Assembly: GCA_036785705.1 (NCBI GenBank)
Contig: JAWUZG010000135.1
Location: forward strand, 3,534,001-3,598,000
Origin: Acanthornis magna
Lineage: Eukaryota; Chordata; Aves; Passeriformes; Acanthizidae
Length of the DNA: 64,000 nt
Direction: 5' to 3'
Part shown: one piece after another, positions 21,802 to 34,543 of the stretch
Numbering within the stretch: position 1 is the stretch's first letter
How the letters are laid out: each line of letters starts with the position of its first letter
Program-made: the position numbers and the translations under genes
The notes under the pieces: generated by a model
Databases searched by the model: none
What the model was told of the DNA's origin: nothing
The model's input: only the letters and a program-made list of their open reading frames with translations

Positions 21802-22923
21802 CTGTTGAAAACCACAATACAGCTATTAGCACTTTTTTCTTTCAGCAACTCAACTTGTGCAAAGTTAACTGAACACTAAACACTAAATAATGAGCTATAT
21901 CATCAACTTCCAGCATCAAAGGCATTTTGTGTCAAATTATGAAAGACATATGTGCTTTCAGAAAATCTTATTTTCTCCCACATAGAAGAAATGTGATCCT
22001 ATAATTTGTGAGGGTGGAAGGAGAAAAGAGCAAAAGATGAAAAGTTAAATCCAGACAGACCTCAAGAAAGAGCATTCAAAAAAGCCAGACAGCAGGAAAG
22101 GCAGAGAAGTTAACTGATACGTAGAAACAACTGGTAATTATTGAATTAGTCTGAAAAAAAAATGGAGAGTCTTAGAAATTAAGAAGGCTTTCTGAGGTGG
22201 ATTTAGCAATTTTTGAGATGATGTTAAATTTGTGAGATAGGCGTAATCCAACTAGGCTTTAAAAAGCAACAGAGTACTTTGGCTGCTACTTCATAAATCC
22301 CTCAGAAATCAAGAGAATGAGGATCAGCAAGCTGAACTGTAGCCACAGTGCTGGGGAAGTAATCAGTTTTACTGTGTAATGAAGACACTGGAAGCTAAAG
22401 GCACAAAGAATTACAAGATTTCTCAGTTTTCAAATTGCTGAGAGCTGCAGTAAGGAAAATGATACAAGAGTCAGCAGTGAGAAAAAAGTTTTAATTTTGT
22501 GCCAAGACTTCATTTTGAAGGATTCAACACTACAAATCTTTGGCACAGCCAGGAGCAGAGACAAGCAGAGACAGGAATCTGAGAAATTTCAGGGAGATTT
22601 GGTTATGGGTGGAAGTTGCAAACAATGTCATTTCAGGTTTAGTAACTGGTTTCATGCTAACACACAAAACACAAAGAATTATAAAAGCTAAAAGAAAGTA
22701 AATCTGCAGTTAGACAAGATGAATCAATCATTCATTGAGTGGTCTGAAAAAGGAGCAGTGCAGCTTATTTCCATACTCCACCATTATGGTGGGACAGTGC
22801 AATAAATGCTCCTAATCTTACAACCAGCAGTGAAGAGTTTCGGGAATGGAGACTAACTCTGTTTACCTGAGCTGCTTTGAAGTTGCAGCTGCTGCTGGGT
22901 CAAAACATAGGTACATTTCTTAC

Positions 22924-23022
22924 CAGGTAATCACACCTTGGCTGAAATGCGTTAGTTCCACACACGTAGAGAAAAGTATCATTCAGCTGTTGCAAGACAT
23001 GCACGTTATTACGACACTCCGT
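22924..23022 (-). CDS. SEMA4D: SEMA4D-like exon 4
   Basis: 33 codons from TECRNN to CDYL with the conserved LYVCGTNAFQP. The donor is GTAAG. The acceptor ACAG directly touches a solo LTR that begins at about 23,024. Confidence 0.85.
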
Positions 23023-23023
23023 C

Positions 23024-23321
23024 TGTAACAGAGTGGAGTTGCAGTGTTTTAAAATCTTTCTCTTCTTTCTCATGGAGAATAGAGATAACTTGCATTCTTG
23101 TGCTTTCTAATCTCATTGTTTTGGTACTGGACACTTCAGCATTGTAACCAATCATTATAGGGGGTGGAAAAACTATCGGCCAATAATTATTAGACTATTA
23201 ATGGATATATAAAGAAGTTCTTGTAAATAAAGTTTCTCTTTTCGCCATCTTGTGTGCTGCCTGCCTGACTTCCCTGCGAGCTTCCGCGAACCTCCACGAA
23301 TATCAGAAAATCAGAACAACA
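23024..23321 (+). mobile_element. Solo LTR, family L (copy 2)
   Basis: Same family as 16,452-16,743, with the shared core CCAATAATTATTAGACTATT, a TATATAAAG box (about 23,205) and AATAAAG (about 23,226). Its first bases TGTAACAG overlap the reverse-strand splice acceptor of SEMA4D-like exon 4. Confidence 0.65.
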
Positions 23322-25657
23322 ACAGAGGATGAGGAAAGGACTAGCTCTGACAAACCACAGTCTCCACATTCCAACATAAACAAACAATGTGCTGCCAGCT
23401 CGTCCATCGCCACGACTTGTGCCACATCACAGCGGCGAGCCCGCGTGACACACACGTGACGTTGGGACACCATCTCCCCACAGTCTCCAGGAACTCTAAT
23501 CAATCCTGCAGCAGCTGTTTCCTCCAGCCAGGAGTGGGCAGCTGCCACATTACCCTAGCAGGGTACCATGCTCAGCAGGGTCCATCCCCTGTTTGATGGA
23601 AGGACAAGCTCCAAACACACATCCAATCCATGGGAACAACGAGCTAAATGTGAAGGGACTTTTGGACTTTGTCAGCCCTTGTACACCTCGATGAAACAGT
23701 GACAGCCAAGGTTGTTTCCTAAGTGCAAAACCTCTGATACCCTTAAATTAGCTACAAAGCTTTGTCACTTATAGCCATCCTTTTTTCTTTTTTCCCAGTC
23801 CTTGATATCATCCAAGGAAGCTCCTTAATATCTTTTGCTCTAAAATAGAACAAGGAGTTTGAGCAAAACCCTTAATAAAGGATACAATAAAAATTCAGAA
23901 TAATTATGAAGTAAAACAACTCCAAACACCCACTTAAAAAGAGTGAAAAAACCCAGAATCAACAACAGCCCTTAATTCTTGCTGGTACACTGCCAGATCC
24001 CAACACTGAACTGTTGTTCCACGGACTTCTTAAGCAAGTTTAAGCTCTGGCCTTACTGTTCCTTCTCATGAGACAAACTAGGTATTTCTGTGACTGTATG
24101 GGAGAAAACTGCAGGGGGGGAAGAGAGTAAAACCAGTTTTCTGCCAGACCAGGCCCTTGAACAGCTTCATGAATGCTTTCTGCTGGCATTATACAGCACA
24201 GTGCTGATGGGTGGGGGAGAGAACTGTAAGTGAGAAGTGTAAGAAATAGGAGTAGTGGCTTAATACCTTGACTCTTTTGAAACTATTGCGCTGTGCAAAA
24301 CATCATGGCTACAACATAAACTTGACTCCTAGAAGGTCAGAAGTACAGTGAGGAAAAAGCATGGCTGGCAGTAAGTGTCAGTTGCTAAACTGGGAGCAGG
24401 AAAAAATAAAAGAAAATTAATTCAGAGCTCTGTCAATAGATGTATTAATGGGGTCTGCAGTATACCCCAATAATTTCTGAGAGAACTTGTGGAGATTCAC
24501 AGACAGTCTGCTAAACATATGCACATACATAGAAGAGAAAATCGTATCTCATATTCATCACAGCTGTATGTGAGTATTACTAGTAGCAACCCCAACTGAA
24601 CTGGAAAACAAAAATAATATTCTCTGATCCCATCCTGAAGAGATAGACAAGGAGGAAACAGACCTTAAATGTCTGCCACACCTCATGTACCAATAATGTC
24701 CTGATGGTCACCACTGCACAGTCAAGGAAAAGAAGTCACTAGTCAGAGGGAGAGAGCCACTTCCACCCTGATGAAGCATACGAATGCAGGGGAACTATCA
24801 GGCCTGCATGCAGCATTTGGGGTTTTTTAACAGTGTGAACCAAAGAAGCTGCAAGTTCGAGCATCACATCCCTCAAGTGCAGAGTAGGTCTGCTTTTTGT
24901 ATTCATAGCACTTGCAGACTTCTACTTTCAAACCTGTGCTAAAGGCCTGACCATCAGTCTTGCCCAGCAAATCCCTGCTTTACTGCATGAGTGGTATTGC
25001 ACAAATACACTAAATGAAGTAGTATTACAAAACAGAAAGGTACATCCACATACAACTAGCTCGAGTAAATAATCTCCACAGAGAGGCAAAAGGAGCAGGC
25101 CAGCTCCTGGCAGTCATGCGGAGTCGGTGGTTCCCACAAACACCACGGGACCCTGCCGAGCTGGCAGGTCTGGCTGCTCTCTGAGTCACACCCGCCAAGC
25201 AACACAACACACGGATCTACACTTAGTGAAAAAATACACTGGCCTAATAAAAAGCCCCTATGCTCTAAAGCAAAGCATTTCAAATTAATCATTCATTCCG
25301 TTAAATCAAATGCGTTGACGGAATTATTGCAGTAACAAAACACAACAGCTGCTATCAATTACTTCAGTGAAAGCTGTATCTTTTATTGTCTTAATGGAAA
25401 ACCATGAACGTTAAGCACACATCACGGTGTGTTCATGTTTTCGAACATTCAAATAATATTCAACAACAAAAAATGAAGAACTAAGAATTTTTAAAAAAAG
25501 ACTAAGCATTGTTTCTAACGCTCAAGTTAATAAAAAAAATTTAAGTGATTATCTTGACATTTTAATTTCAAACAGTTGGACAATTTCTTCTTTTAACGTC
25601 ACTCCTCTTGAAGTAAAATGTGTAAGATCTTTCTCAACTTTCAATAAAAGTACATAC

Positions 25658-25720
25658 CTGTTCTGATTTGCCCTTGAGTACACATTGAGTCCTTTTATCT
25701 TCTGTGACCTTCCAGTGTAA
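25658..25720 (-). CDS. SEMA4D: SEMA4D-like exon 3
   Basis: 21 codons beginning LHWKVTEDK and ending GKSEQ, flanked by TTAG and GTATGT. It matches the small Lys-rich exon of SEMA4D. Confidence 0.85.
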
Positions 25721-26454
25721 CTAAGTGAAAAAACATGCAACAAAAAGCACATTTGAAAGTACTTGAATTCAATGCAAGGTCTGAAAATCTTGCAGTGACC
25801 CACATAAGAAAAGGCAATCCTAATACTATCTAGAGCAAATGCAAGACATTTTGCAGGCAGCATTTCAAGGTTCAAAGCCATTTTTTCCCAAGGAGGTGAC
25901 ATTTTGAAATCCATGTGCCTTAAGCAGAACCGAACTACCGTCTTTTGGGTTCATAATGACAATTCCCCACAAATTGCTAACCAACTTTTCATTACCATAT
26001 GCCTTAGGGAAATGAAACTGCAATTGGTTTAAGTATTTTTGCAATTTGAAGTACTTCCTAAGACTTGAATAAAAAACACTTGGGGGAGAGGAATCCAAGA
26101 AAACTTACTGGACCAATTTTCATTATACTGAGTACAACTTCACAGCTACGTTTTATATGCTGGTGAAAGTGCCCACCACCACCCATGAAAATTCAGATTA
26201 ACAGAAGACAGCCCACTCCTGACAGTAAGAAAACACCCAAGGAGACCTCTAATGACTTGTTTATATCTAAGCTCTCCCTTCTTCCTCTCTTTTACTCTGT
26301 AAAACCTTCCAGAAATAGTATTGGAGTAGCCCATACAGAGTAATTTCTCTTTCAGATACCTATTTGCCTAAAATGCAATGCTACTGATATCAGGAAATTA
26401 AGTCAAATTTGGAGTATGATTTTTACATGGAGGATAATGTATTAAAAGGCATAC

Positions 26455-26600
26455 CTCGTGCTGCTTCTCAGCAATATTCACTGCATTTAAGGCAAAGATC
26501 ACTTCCCTGGCTCCTACAAATAGAACATTTTTGTCTTCACTTAACAGCAAGACTGAATAGTTTGACACTTTTGATTCCTTAAAATGTATTAGCTGGACCT
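26455..26600 (-). CDS. SEMA4D: SEMA4D-like exon 2
   Basis: The acceptor CAG is followed by AGGTCCAG and the exon ends GAG before GTATG. It encodes the first sema blade with NYSVLLLSEDKNVLFVGARE and NIAEKQHE. Confidence 0.9.
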
Positions 26601-28591
26601 CTGTCAAAATGAAAAAAAATAGCACCTCATGAAAAAACACAATCACTTAGGGCCAAGCTTATGAATCATTTTTTCTAAGTTTTCCAACAGCTGTTGGATA
26701 ATCTGAAAACAACAAAGGTTAGTTCAGACAACCTGTGTAAAAGACAAGGGACCCCTCAGAAGCTTGATTCAGCAGAAACAGCAGCTTCCATCAGCAACAT
26801 CAAAATCCCTTGTCCCCACTTTCTCATTCCATTTCAAATGATCAAGTATTTCCTCTTGTGCTGATCCCTATAACTCACTTCCTTGATTTTTTTTTTTTCT
26901 ACCTGCTTTTTCTAAACTTCCATTTTTCACATCCACTGTCAGGACATTCCTCACCTTTTCCTTTCCATAGACCAATCCATGGAAAATCAGGTCAGTTACC
27001 ACATCCCTTGCACCTGCCCTGAACAAATCTTACAAAATATCCTGCACCTTAACACAACTCTTCAGCATATTGTCATAACAGAAGACACAGAAGCAAATAA
27101 GACACCGTTTGCAGCTGATTGTAAAGTGACAACCAGAGAAGAAATGCACACAAAATAAGAGCATGAGGGAAAAAGTCAATATGAAAAGAAATAAGATGAG
27201 AAGAAGAGGAGACATGAGAGAAAAGGCAGTGGAATGAGGAAGCACGCAGAATGGACCGGAATGGCTTGGGGAAAGGTGACACCAACTGACTAATGTGAAA
27301 GAGTAATTTTTCTGAATGTACAACCATAATGTAAAAACGACTGAAAGCTTGGGAGACCACATTTTGTACAGGAAAGCACAAGATTAATTAGGCATGGCTT
27401 TTTAAGATACAGATGAAAACAGTGTACTAATACTTCCAATTCTATCATGAATAATTGCACATTTTCAACTATAATACTCCAGAAACATTAATTTTAAACT
27501 AGAGTCTCCAGCACGTAATTTTGAAATCTTTTACCTTGCAGGAAAATTTTCCCCAAATGGATGAACGGGTTCATCCCTGAACTAAATTCCCTCTCCTATT
27601 CAAAGTAGGTTTCCAACACTTAAATGCAACAATCCTTAGCACACAGAGAGAGAAACAGCAGGAATGAAAATAAACTCCATTTCTTTTAACTAATTTGGAG
27701 ATGAGTCTGCAGCACCTTGCTATACCATTAAATAGCAATGTGCCAAATTTTAACTACAGGATCGAAGCATCAAGGAGTCTAAGAAGGAACTACAAGTCTC
27801 ACTTAGGCCACCCTTTCTGAAAGGCTGCATGAGCAAGTCACTAATTGCTATACCAATATACATGAAAAACACTTCCTACAGTCATGTCATCATTTTCTTT
27901 TTCCTACTACATTCTTAATCTCCATCTGTCTTTTCCTACAGAATGACTGCTCAGAATTTAATGTCCTTATTTAAGATCGCTTCATCATATGGCAATGTAC
28001 TTGTCAGGGTTTGTTCAGTTACTGCACACTTGGGTAAGTAATCAATTGCTGCTTACTAATATTAAAGAAGGACCCAAAGAAAAAAATCTCTTAAAACTTA
28101 AAGGATCCGTGCCACATGGGGCGTGGGGGTGGGGGGGAGGAGAAAGTAAGAAAGAAAATGCATATCTTCACAAACACAGGAAATAACTACTCTATAATCC
28201 TTGCTCTGGAGCTCTTTCCAGTCCCAGGCTAAATTAGTAAACCAAAAACTAAAGGATCCTCTGATTTCTACTACTTCTCTTTGCATCATACTTGCAGACT
28301 CCTGGTTATTGTCTTGGGAGATTATGAATATGTGCTGCAATTTCAAATACAGGAAAAGCACTGTTTTGTCAAAGACTTTCATATCTAGGCACCATGAAAT
28401 GCTGTTGGAAGAGGGCCAAATGCTTCTTTTCCCTTCACCTGGTGATTCATCTAGTGCTCAGGATGGCTTGGTGTCAAAATTGATTATTAGGTGGAGAGGT
28501 GCATTTTGCTCATGTGTTCAGACTCCAGGTAAAAATAATTAGTTTAAAACAAAATACACCTATTGGGATTTTCTCTCGAAGCAAGTTTCAC

Positions 28592-31176
28592 CTGCAATAT
28601 CCTTCAGCTGAGAAACCTAAATTGATGATCTTTTCTTATCAGGGGAAGTTGAAACAGAAGTTAGAGAGACTACTATCAAACTTTTAAACTTTCTTGGGGA
28701 AAAAGGATTAAGAGTATCAAAAGGAAAATTACAATTTGTGGAATCAGAAGTAAAGTATCTCAGTCATTTAATAAGTAAAGGAAGCTAAAAACTAAATCCT
28801 GAGTGGATTGCGGGGATTTTATCTCTCCCCCCTCCTTCTTCAAAGAAGGAAGTTAGAAGGCTGCTTGGATTATTGGGATATTGTAGACTGTGGATTGAAG
28901 GGTATACACAGGCAGTAAAATTCTTGTACGAAAAATTGACAGAGGGGGACAATATAAAATGGACTAAAAATGATATTAAATTAGAAGAACTAAAGATTAA
29001 GCTAGCCTCAGTACCTGCTTTGGGTTTACCCTCATTAGAAGAACCTTTTCATCTGTATGTGAACGTAAAAAGTGGAGTAGCCCATGGAGTCTTAGTTCAG
29101 GAATGGGGAGGAGTGAAAAGGCCAACAGCTTATTTATCTAAAATGCTAGATCTAGTAAGCCATGCCTGGCCAGTGTGTGTACAAGCTATAGCAGCTACTG
29201 CCATTCGAGTAGAAGAGAGTCGTAAACTTACTTTTGGAAGCAAGTTAATTGTGCATAGTCCTCATGCAGTCAGGAGCGTGTTAAATCAGAAAGCTGAAAA
29301 ATGGTTAACCGATTGCAGAATGTTAAAATATGAAGCAATTCTAATAGACAGTGATGACTTGACATTAGAAGTAGACAAAAGTTTAAACCCAGCTCAATTT
29401 TTATATGGAGAACCAGAAAGTGATTTAATACATAACTGTTTAGAAATTATACAATATCAAACTAAGGTTTGGGAAGATCTAGCAGAACAGGCCCTCCCAG
29501 AAGGGAGAAAAATATATGTTGATGGTTCATCTAGATGCCTACAAGGAAAAAGAATGTCAGGATATACTTTAGTAGATGGAGAAAATATGCAGACTATTGA
29601 AAAAGGGAAATTGCCTTCACATTGGTCAGCTCAATCTAGTGAATTATATGCTCTAAAGAGAGCATTGGAATATCTAGCAAAAGAAAAAGGAACCATATAT
29701 ACTGATTCAAAATATGCCTTTGGAGTAGTACACACTTTTGGGAAAATTTGGGAAGAAAGAGGATTACTAAACTCTAAGGGAAAAGGATTAATACATGAAG
29801 GACTCATTTTAGAGGTTTTAGAAGCCCTCCAGTTGCCAGAAGAAATAGCAGTAGTACATGTTAAGGGACACCAAAAGGGAATGACCCCAGAAATAAGAGG
29901 GAATAATTTGGCAGACCAAGAAGCTAAAGATGCAGCAGAGAATGGGACCGAAAAAATCTTGTTAATTTTGACTCCAGATAAGGAAGAACCGGAAATTCCA
30001 AAATTTAGTGAAGCAGAAGAAAAGGAATTAAGTAAGATTGGGGGAAAGCAAGATCCATCTGGCAAATGGAAACTCCCTGATGGAAGGCAGTTACTTAATA
30101 AACCGCTTACTAGAAAAGTATTAGAAGGCTTGCATCAAAAGACTCATTGGGGTACTCAGGCTTTGTGTGATCACTTTTTAAGGAATTATGGGTGCATTGG
30201 GGTCTTTGGATTAGCAAAGCAAGTAACTGAGAAATGCATAACTTGTCAAAAAGTAAATAAAAAAGTAATGAGAAAAACAACCCCAGGAGGTCACGAGTTA
30301 GCTCTGCAACCATTTCAAAGTATCCAAGTAGATTTTACTGAACTCCCTCAAGTACAGAAGTGGAAATTTTTATTAGTAATAATAGATCATTTAACTCATT
30401 GGGTGGAAGCTGTCCCCACTGTCAGAGCTACAGCTAATGTAGTATGTAAAACCCTTTTAGAACAAATTATTCCCAGATACGGAATGGTTAATAGAATAGA
30501 CTCAGATAGAGGAACACATTTTACTTCAAATGTACTACAACAAATAGTAGTACAGTAGGGAATAAAATGGGAATCACATACCCCATGGCAACCACAGAGT
30601 TCGGGCCGGGTAGAAAGAATGAACCAGACTTTAAAAAGAGCTCTAACAAAACTGATGATTGAAACACAGATGTCCTGGGTAAAATGTTTACCATTGGCTC
30701 TACTGAGAATCTGAACACAACCCAGGTCAGACCCGGGAGTGTCACATTATGAGACGATGTTTGGGTTGCCTTTTTTAACCACACAACATGAAACTGCTAC
30801 TTATGAAGAAGAGGAAATGAGTGTTAGAAAATGTGTCATCACCACTGCAAAAACACTTGAAAATTTGCGGTTAAAAGGGATAATCCCTCAAACCACTCCC
30901 TTAGAATTTAAAATTCATAATATCCAACCAGGGGAATGGGTATTAGTGAAATTGTGGAGAGAACAATCTTTAACCCCACAATGGGAAGGTCCTTTTCAGG
31001 TACTACTGACAACTGAGACAGCGATCCGGACCAGGGAAAGAGGATGGATCCACGCCAGCAGAATTAAAGGACCTGTGGAAGAACCTAAGGAGTGGACTCT
31101 AACCTCTAAGCCAGGCGATACCAGGTTGACTCTTAAGAGAGGACTTGGTGGTAATGAACTGGGAAGACCCAAATGA
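28592..31176 (+). pseudogene. pol: ERV B pol: RT end, RNase H, integrase
   Basis: One reading frame from 28,621 to 31,176 is broken by stops at 28,786, 30,556 and 30,712. The RT active-site region is interrupted: LQY (28,592-28,600) is followed by 20 extra bases, then the frame resumes with IDDLFLSGE. The RNase H acidic residues are visible in YVDGSS, SSELYAL, TDSKYAF and ADQEAKDAA. Integrase has HQKTHWG and CITCQ (zinc domain), D in IQVDFTELP and D in IDSDRGTHF. The third catalytic residue, in GRVERMNQ, lies beyond the 30,556 stop. The C-terminal domain carries EGPFQVLLTT, as in ERV A. Pol makes and inserts proviral DNA; this copy is defective. Confidence 0.88.
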
Positions 31177-31817
31177 TCCAAGGGAGGTACCGAGAATCAC
31201 AAATAATTGGAAAATAAGGTCAAGTTTATATCAGCGGTTTCAAGTGCCATCTGGACAAGTTTTGAGAAACCTCTGATACCCGCCTTGGGGAGGAATACTT
31301 CCACCCCAAACTGGAGGATCAGGACTATTTCGAACAAAGGGTCCTTACGTTTTAGCCTTAGCCTGTGATTTATATAAAGAAGAAAATAGACTGTATCCTA
31401 ATCTCAAGGAGATACTACAACCTTCTTCAATGCCATACCACATACCTTGTCTGGTTCATCGGACATGCTAGCTGGGTTAAATGTAACTGCATACATTGTG
31501 GGAAAAACTGGTATTGTCATTCACAAAAATGGCAAGCTCATTGCGTGAAGTGTCGAGAGTGAAATTCACTCCCTATCCAGACAGAACTAGGGTTAACTCA
31601 AATAATAACTTTGCTCTGTGGGTGGGAATTTCGAGTACCTGTTGAATGGGAAGTACCCGAGGAACAATGGGAAACCACAGTTAAAAAGTGTCGAAGGCGA
31701 TTTGCTTGGAAACTAATAAGGAGGAAGTGACAAGGAAATAGAGGGCAAGACCGGATTGACCACTGTACTCGCCACCGAGAAGATTCTATAGCCCTGCTAT
31801 GGGCAGCAACCCCATAG
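31154..31817 (+). pseudogene. ERV B extra frame between pol and env, Cys/His-rich
   Basis: An ATG at 31,154, inside the last codons of pol in another frame, opens MNWEDPNDPREVPRI. The frame runs to 31,471 with one TGA at 31,274. After a one-base frame change it continues to 31,817, with TGA at 31,560 and 31,728. The second half carries the spacing C-x-C-x2-C-x5-C-H-x6-H-C-x2-C, a zinc-finger-like cluster (about 31,480-31,552), then a basic stretch with RRRFAWKLIRRK. It overlaps the start of the env signal peptide. Simple gammaretroviruses have no gene here. I do not recognise a family, and chance open reading is possible. Confidence 0.45.
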
Positions 31818-33683
31818 GCATGGGAGGTGGGGGTATAAGCCATACTGGACCTCTACTATTCCTCCTTGTGTCATTCATTCTTTGCCTTTTCCCTTATGGG
31901 ACACAAGCAAAATCGTGTTGCAAATGCTACTGGACACTTTACTGGGAAAGAACCCGAGGTTCCTTTTTTTTACCCATACTCATGTTAGCAATCAATGCTA
32001 TGATCCATCCAAATTAGCTACTTGCACACAAAATGGGAAAAGATACTGGATTGCGGAAAACTTAGGAACAAGTGGTGGTAGGTTAGGAGAAAAATGTCCA
32101 AAAGGGGAAAAATGGGTTTGTTTCACTTTTGCCCTTAGTAACCGAGTCCAAGATTTGGTAAAGGAACAAACAGTAAACAAAAAGGTGAAACCAACCCAGC
32201 AATCCAACCCTGTATCAACCCCACATCAGGATTTGTATACAAAACTCAAACAACAATTGGAAAAAGAAATGGAAATCTCAGGAGCAGGGAAAAACCTGTT
32301 TGTAGAACTGGGGGAAAGAGTAAGTAAGGAACTAAACATTACCAACTGTTGAGTCTGTGGTGGGGCTTTAATGACAGAGGAATGGCCATGGAAGGGCACT
32401 AGCCTAGGCCCTGTAGAACTTCTTAAATGGAACCGAACAAACATAAAAGGAGAAAACCGGCCAGAAGGGTGGATTTTAAGTTCAATAGTAATAGGAGAAG
32501 AGTGCCTTCGGCATACTGGGGAAAACTTCCTTAGCAAAGTAGGAAATACTCCCTGTAAGAGATATAAAGTTAGTAATGGAAGTTCTATAGGGTGGATCCC
32601 AGAAGAACCAACTCTGTATTGGGCTCAGAAAGGAACCAAAGAAAAAACCTGCAAGTTTAATAATGAAATCAAGCTTTTTCAATGGAATGATACAGGCAAA
32701 AATCCCTATTTTGGAATCCCAGAAATATCCAAATTCTGGGACAATATAAATCAACAGGCTTAAGGATTACTGGAAGGCACCAGATGGTCTATTTTGGATA
32801 TGTGGAAAAAGAGCATACCCAAAACTCACCCCCCCGGTGGAAAGGGAGTTGCACTCTGAGGATCATAGAGACAGGATTTTTCCTTTTACCAGGACCAGAT
32901 GGAGATCAATTAGGAGTACCAGTTTACGAGGACCTAAAAAGGAACAAAAGAGAACTGATCGGGGGGTTTCAAAAATGGGGAGAGGAGGGCTAGCCTCCTG
33001 AATGCATACTGGAAACATATGGGACAGCCACCTGGGCACAAGATGGGAGCTGGGGTTATCGAACCCCGATTTATATGTTAAATCGAATTATAAGACTTCA
33101 AGCTGTTGTAGAGATCATAACCAACAAAACTGCTCGGGCACTGGAATTAAAATCAAGTCAACAAAGGCAAACAAGAGCTGCAGTGTATCAAAATAGGTTG
33201 GCTTTAGACTATTTATTAGCTGAAGAAGGGGGAGTTTGTGGAAAATTTAATACATTGGACTGTTTGAAAATTGATGATAATGGGGATGCTGTCTTAGATA
33301 TAGCCAAAGATAACAGAAAAATAGCCCATGTACCGACCCAAAGATGGGAATCAATGCTAAAAGCTAACTGGTGGGATAAAGTATTAGGAATAGAATGGTG
33401 GAAAAAGCTGGACTTCTTCCTTTTATGTGCAACAGCTGGTTTGTTATTTCTTCCTTGCTTAATTCCCTATTTTATTCGACTAATCACCAGTGTAGTCCAA
33501 GGAATGCAAGTAGTAATACCTATGGACTCAAAATGGGCCACATCTGAAACAGCACAAAAGATAATGGTGTTAAAGAAACGAAGAAAAGACCCCTTTGAAG
33601 AAGCAAAAATAATATGTGAAAAGAACCAGCGAGAAATGGAAATTAGAAAGCAAGATGTATTGCTCAAGCCAAATAATTTATAA
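31799..33683 (+). pseudogene. env: ERV B env, broken
   Basis: A signal peptide (hydrophobic core GPLLFLLVSFILCLFPYG) starts at 31,799. Frame changes follow near 31,900-31,980. The surface part reads from 31,882 to 32,763 with a TGA at 32,350-32,352. That codon sits inside a C-x-x-C motif (C, stop, V, C, then GG). 32,764-33,074 has several stops and another frame change. 33,075-33,683 is the transmembrane subunit: a heptad region, [17 protein letters not shown] resembling the immunosuppressive-domain position of gammaretroviral Env, then C-x7-C, a membrane segment ([19 protein letters not shown]) and a long charged tail. It cannot give a full protein. Confidence 0.8.
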
Positions 33684-33700
33684 AAAACAAAAAAGGGGAA
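33682..33700 (+). promoter_or_regulatory. ERV B polypurine tract
   Basis: AAAAACAAAAAAGGGGAA lies immediately before the TG of the LTR at 33,702, the expected site of plus-strand priming. Confidence 0.75.
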
Positions 33701-33701
33701 T

Positions 33702-34338
33702 TGTGATGAATACATAATATAGTGTTGGCTTTTCGCAGATATTCATTGTGTGTATGGTTTTATTCTTTTTATATAGAAGTAGTCTTGTTATAAAGATAGA
33801 GGTATATAACCAATGTTTTAATTTCTGTTATTAACTAGATTTCGATATAGTAGTGAAATAACTAATAGAGGTAGTTTAAAAGACTTTCCTTTACTAACCA
33901 CACTGCCTGCTTGACTGGATAACACCCAAAGAACAGCACAGAGAAGACCCAACACTGATACCTGACTATCAGCCATAACCAGATGCAAGGACCATGGAGA
34001 AAAGCTCAAACTGGAGATGATAACCAAGACTGGAAGAAACCACAGCCAAAACCATGCATGCTCTAAAAAGGCGGGACCAAGGAGGAGCCATGCAAAACAG
34101 TTCTTGGAACATGCAAAATAGTTCTGAGAAAAGTTTGAATATGCATGAATGCTTATGAATAGGCATGAGGCTGATGCAATACAAAGAGTACTTAAGACGA
34201 CACCTTCAATGGCAGGTGTGCTTCTTGGCTTAGGGCCAAGCACCCAGCACTGTTTCTTTGCTTTATTGTTTTTGTCCCCTATTCTCCTTTATTAAACTTT
34301 TAAATTTCAACAGGAGAGTGAACTTCGTTTTTCACAGA
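33702..34338 (+). mobile_element. ERV B right LTR
   Basis: Starts TGTGATGAATAC right after the polypurine tract and probably ends at TTTTTCACA, about 637 bases. A polyadenylation-like ATTAAA lies at about 34,291. No partner LTR is seen to the left. The right boundary is set by the TG...CA rule and is approximate. Confidence 0.7.
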
Positions 34339-34543
34339 ACTAAAATCAGTTAACCCCGTGCCCGAATGAGTTTTGAATATTCTGATCCTATGCACTTCAT
34401 AGATTAGCAAAACCAGCAACACTTGACCAAACTCACAGCAAACTGGCTGAAAGAACCTAAAGCCTCAATGAGTTTCAAATCCCACAGAAACCCTGAGGAT
34501 GTCACAACGTCCCATATTACAATACTTAAATTTCTGTTCTTAC

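Larger units (their letters stand above)
28560..34338 (+). mobile_element. ERV B: 5'-truncated gamma-like provirus in SEMA4D intron 1
   Basis: In order: pol from mid reverse transcriptase (28,6xx-31,176), an extra frame between pol and env (31,154-31,817), env (31,799-33,683), a polypurine tract and one LTR (33,702-34,338). The left LTR, gag, protease and most of RT are absent, and the left edge merges into intron sequence near 28,500. It is oriented opposite to the host gene. The integrase and RNase H motifs are gamma-like and related to those of ERV A. Confidence 0.85.
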
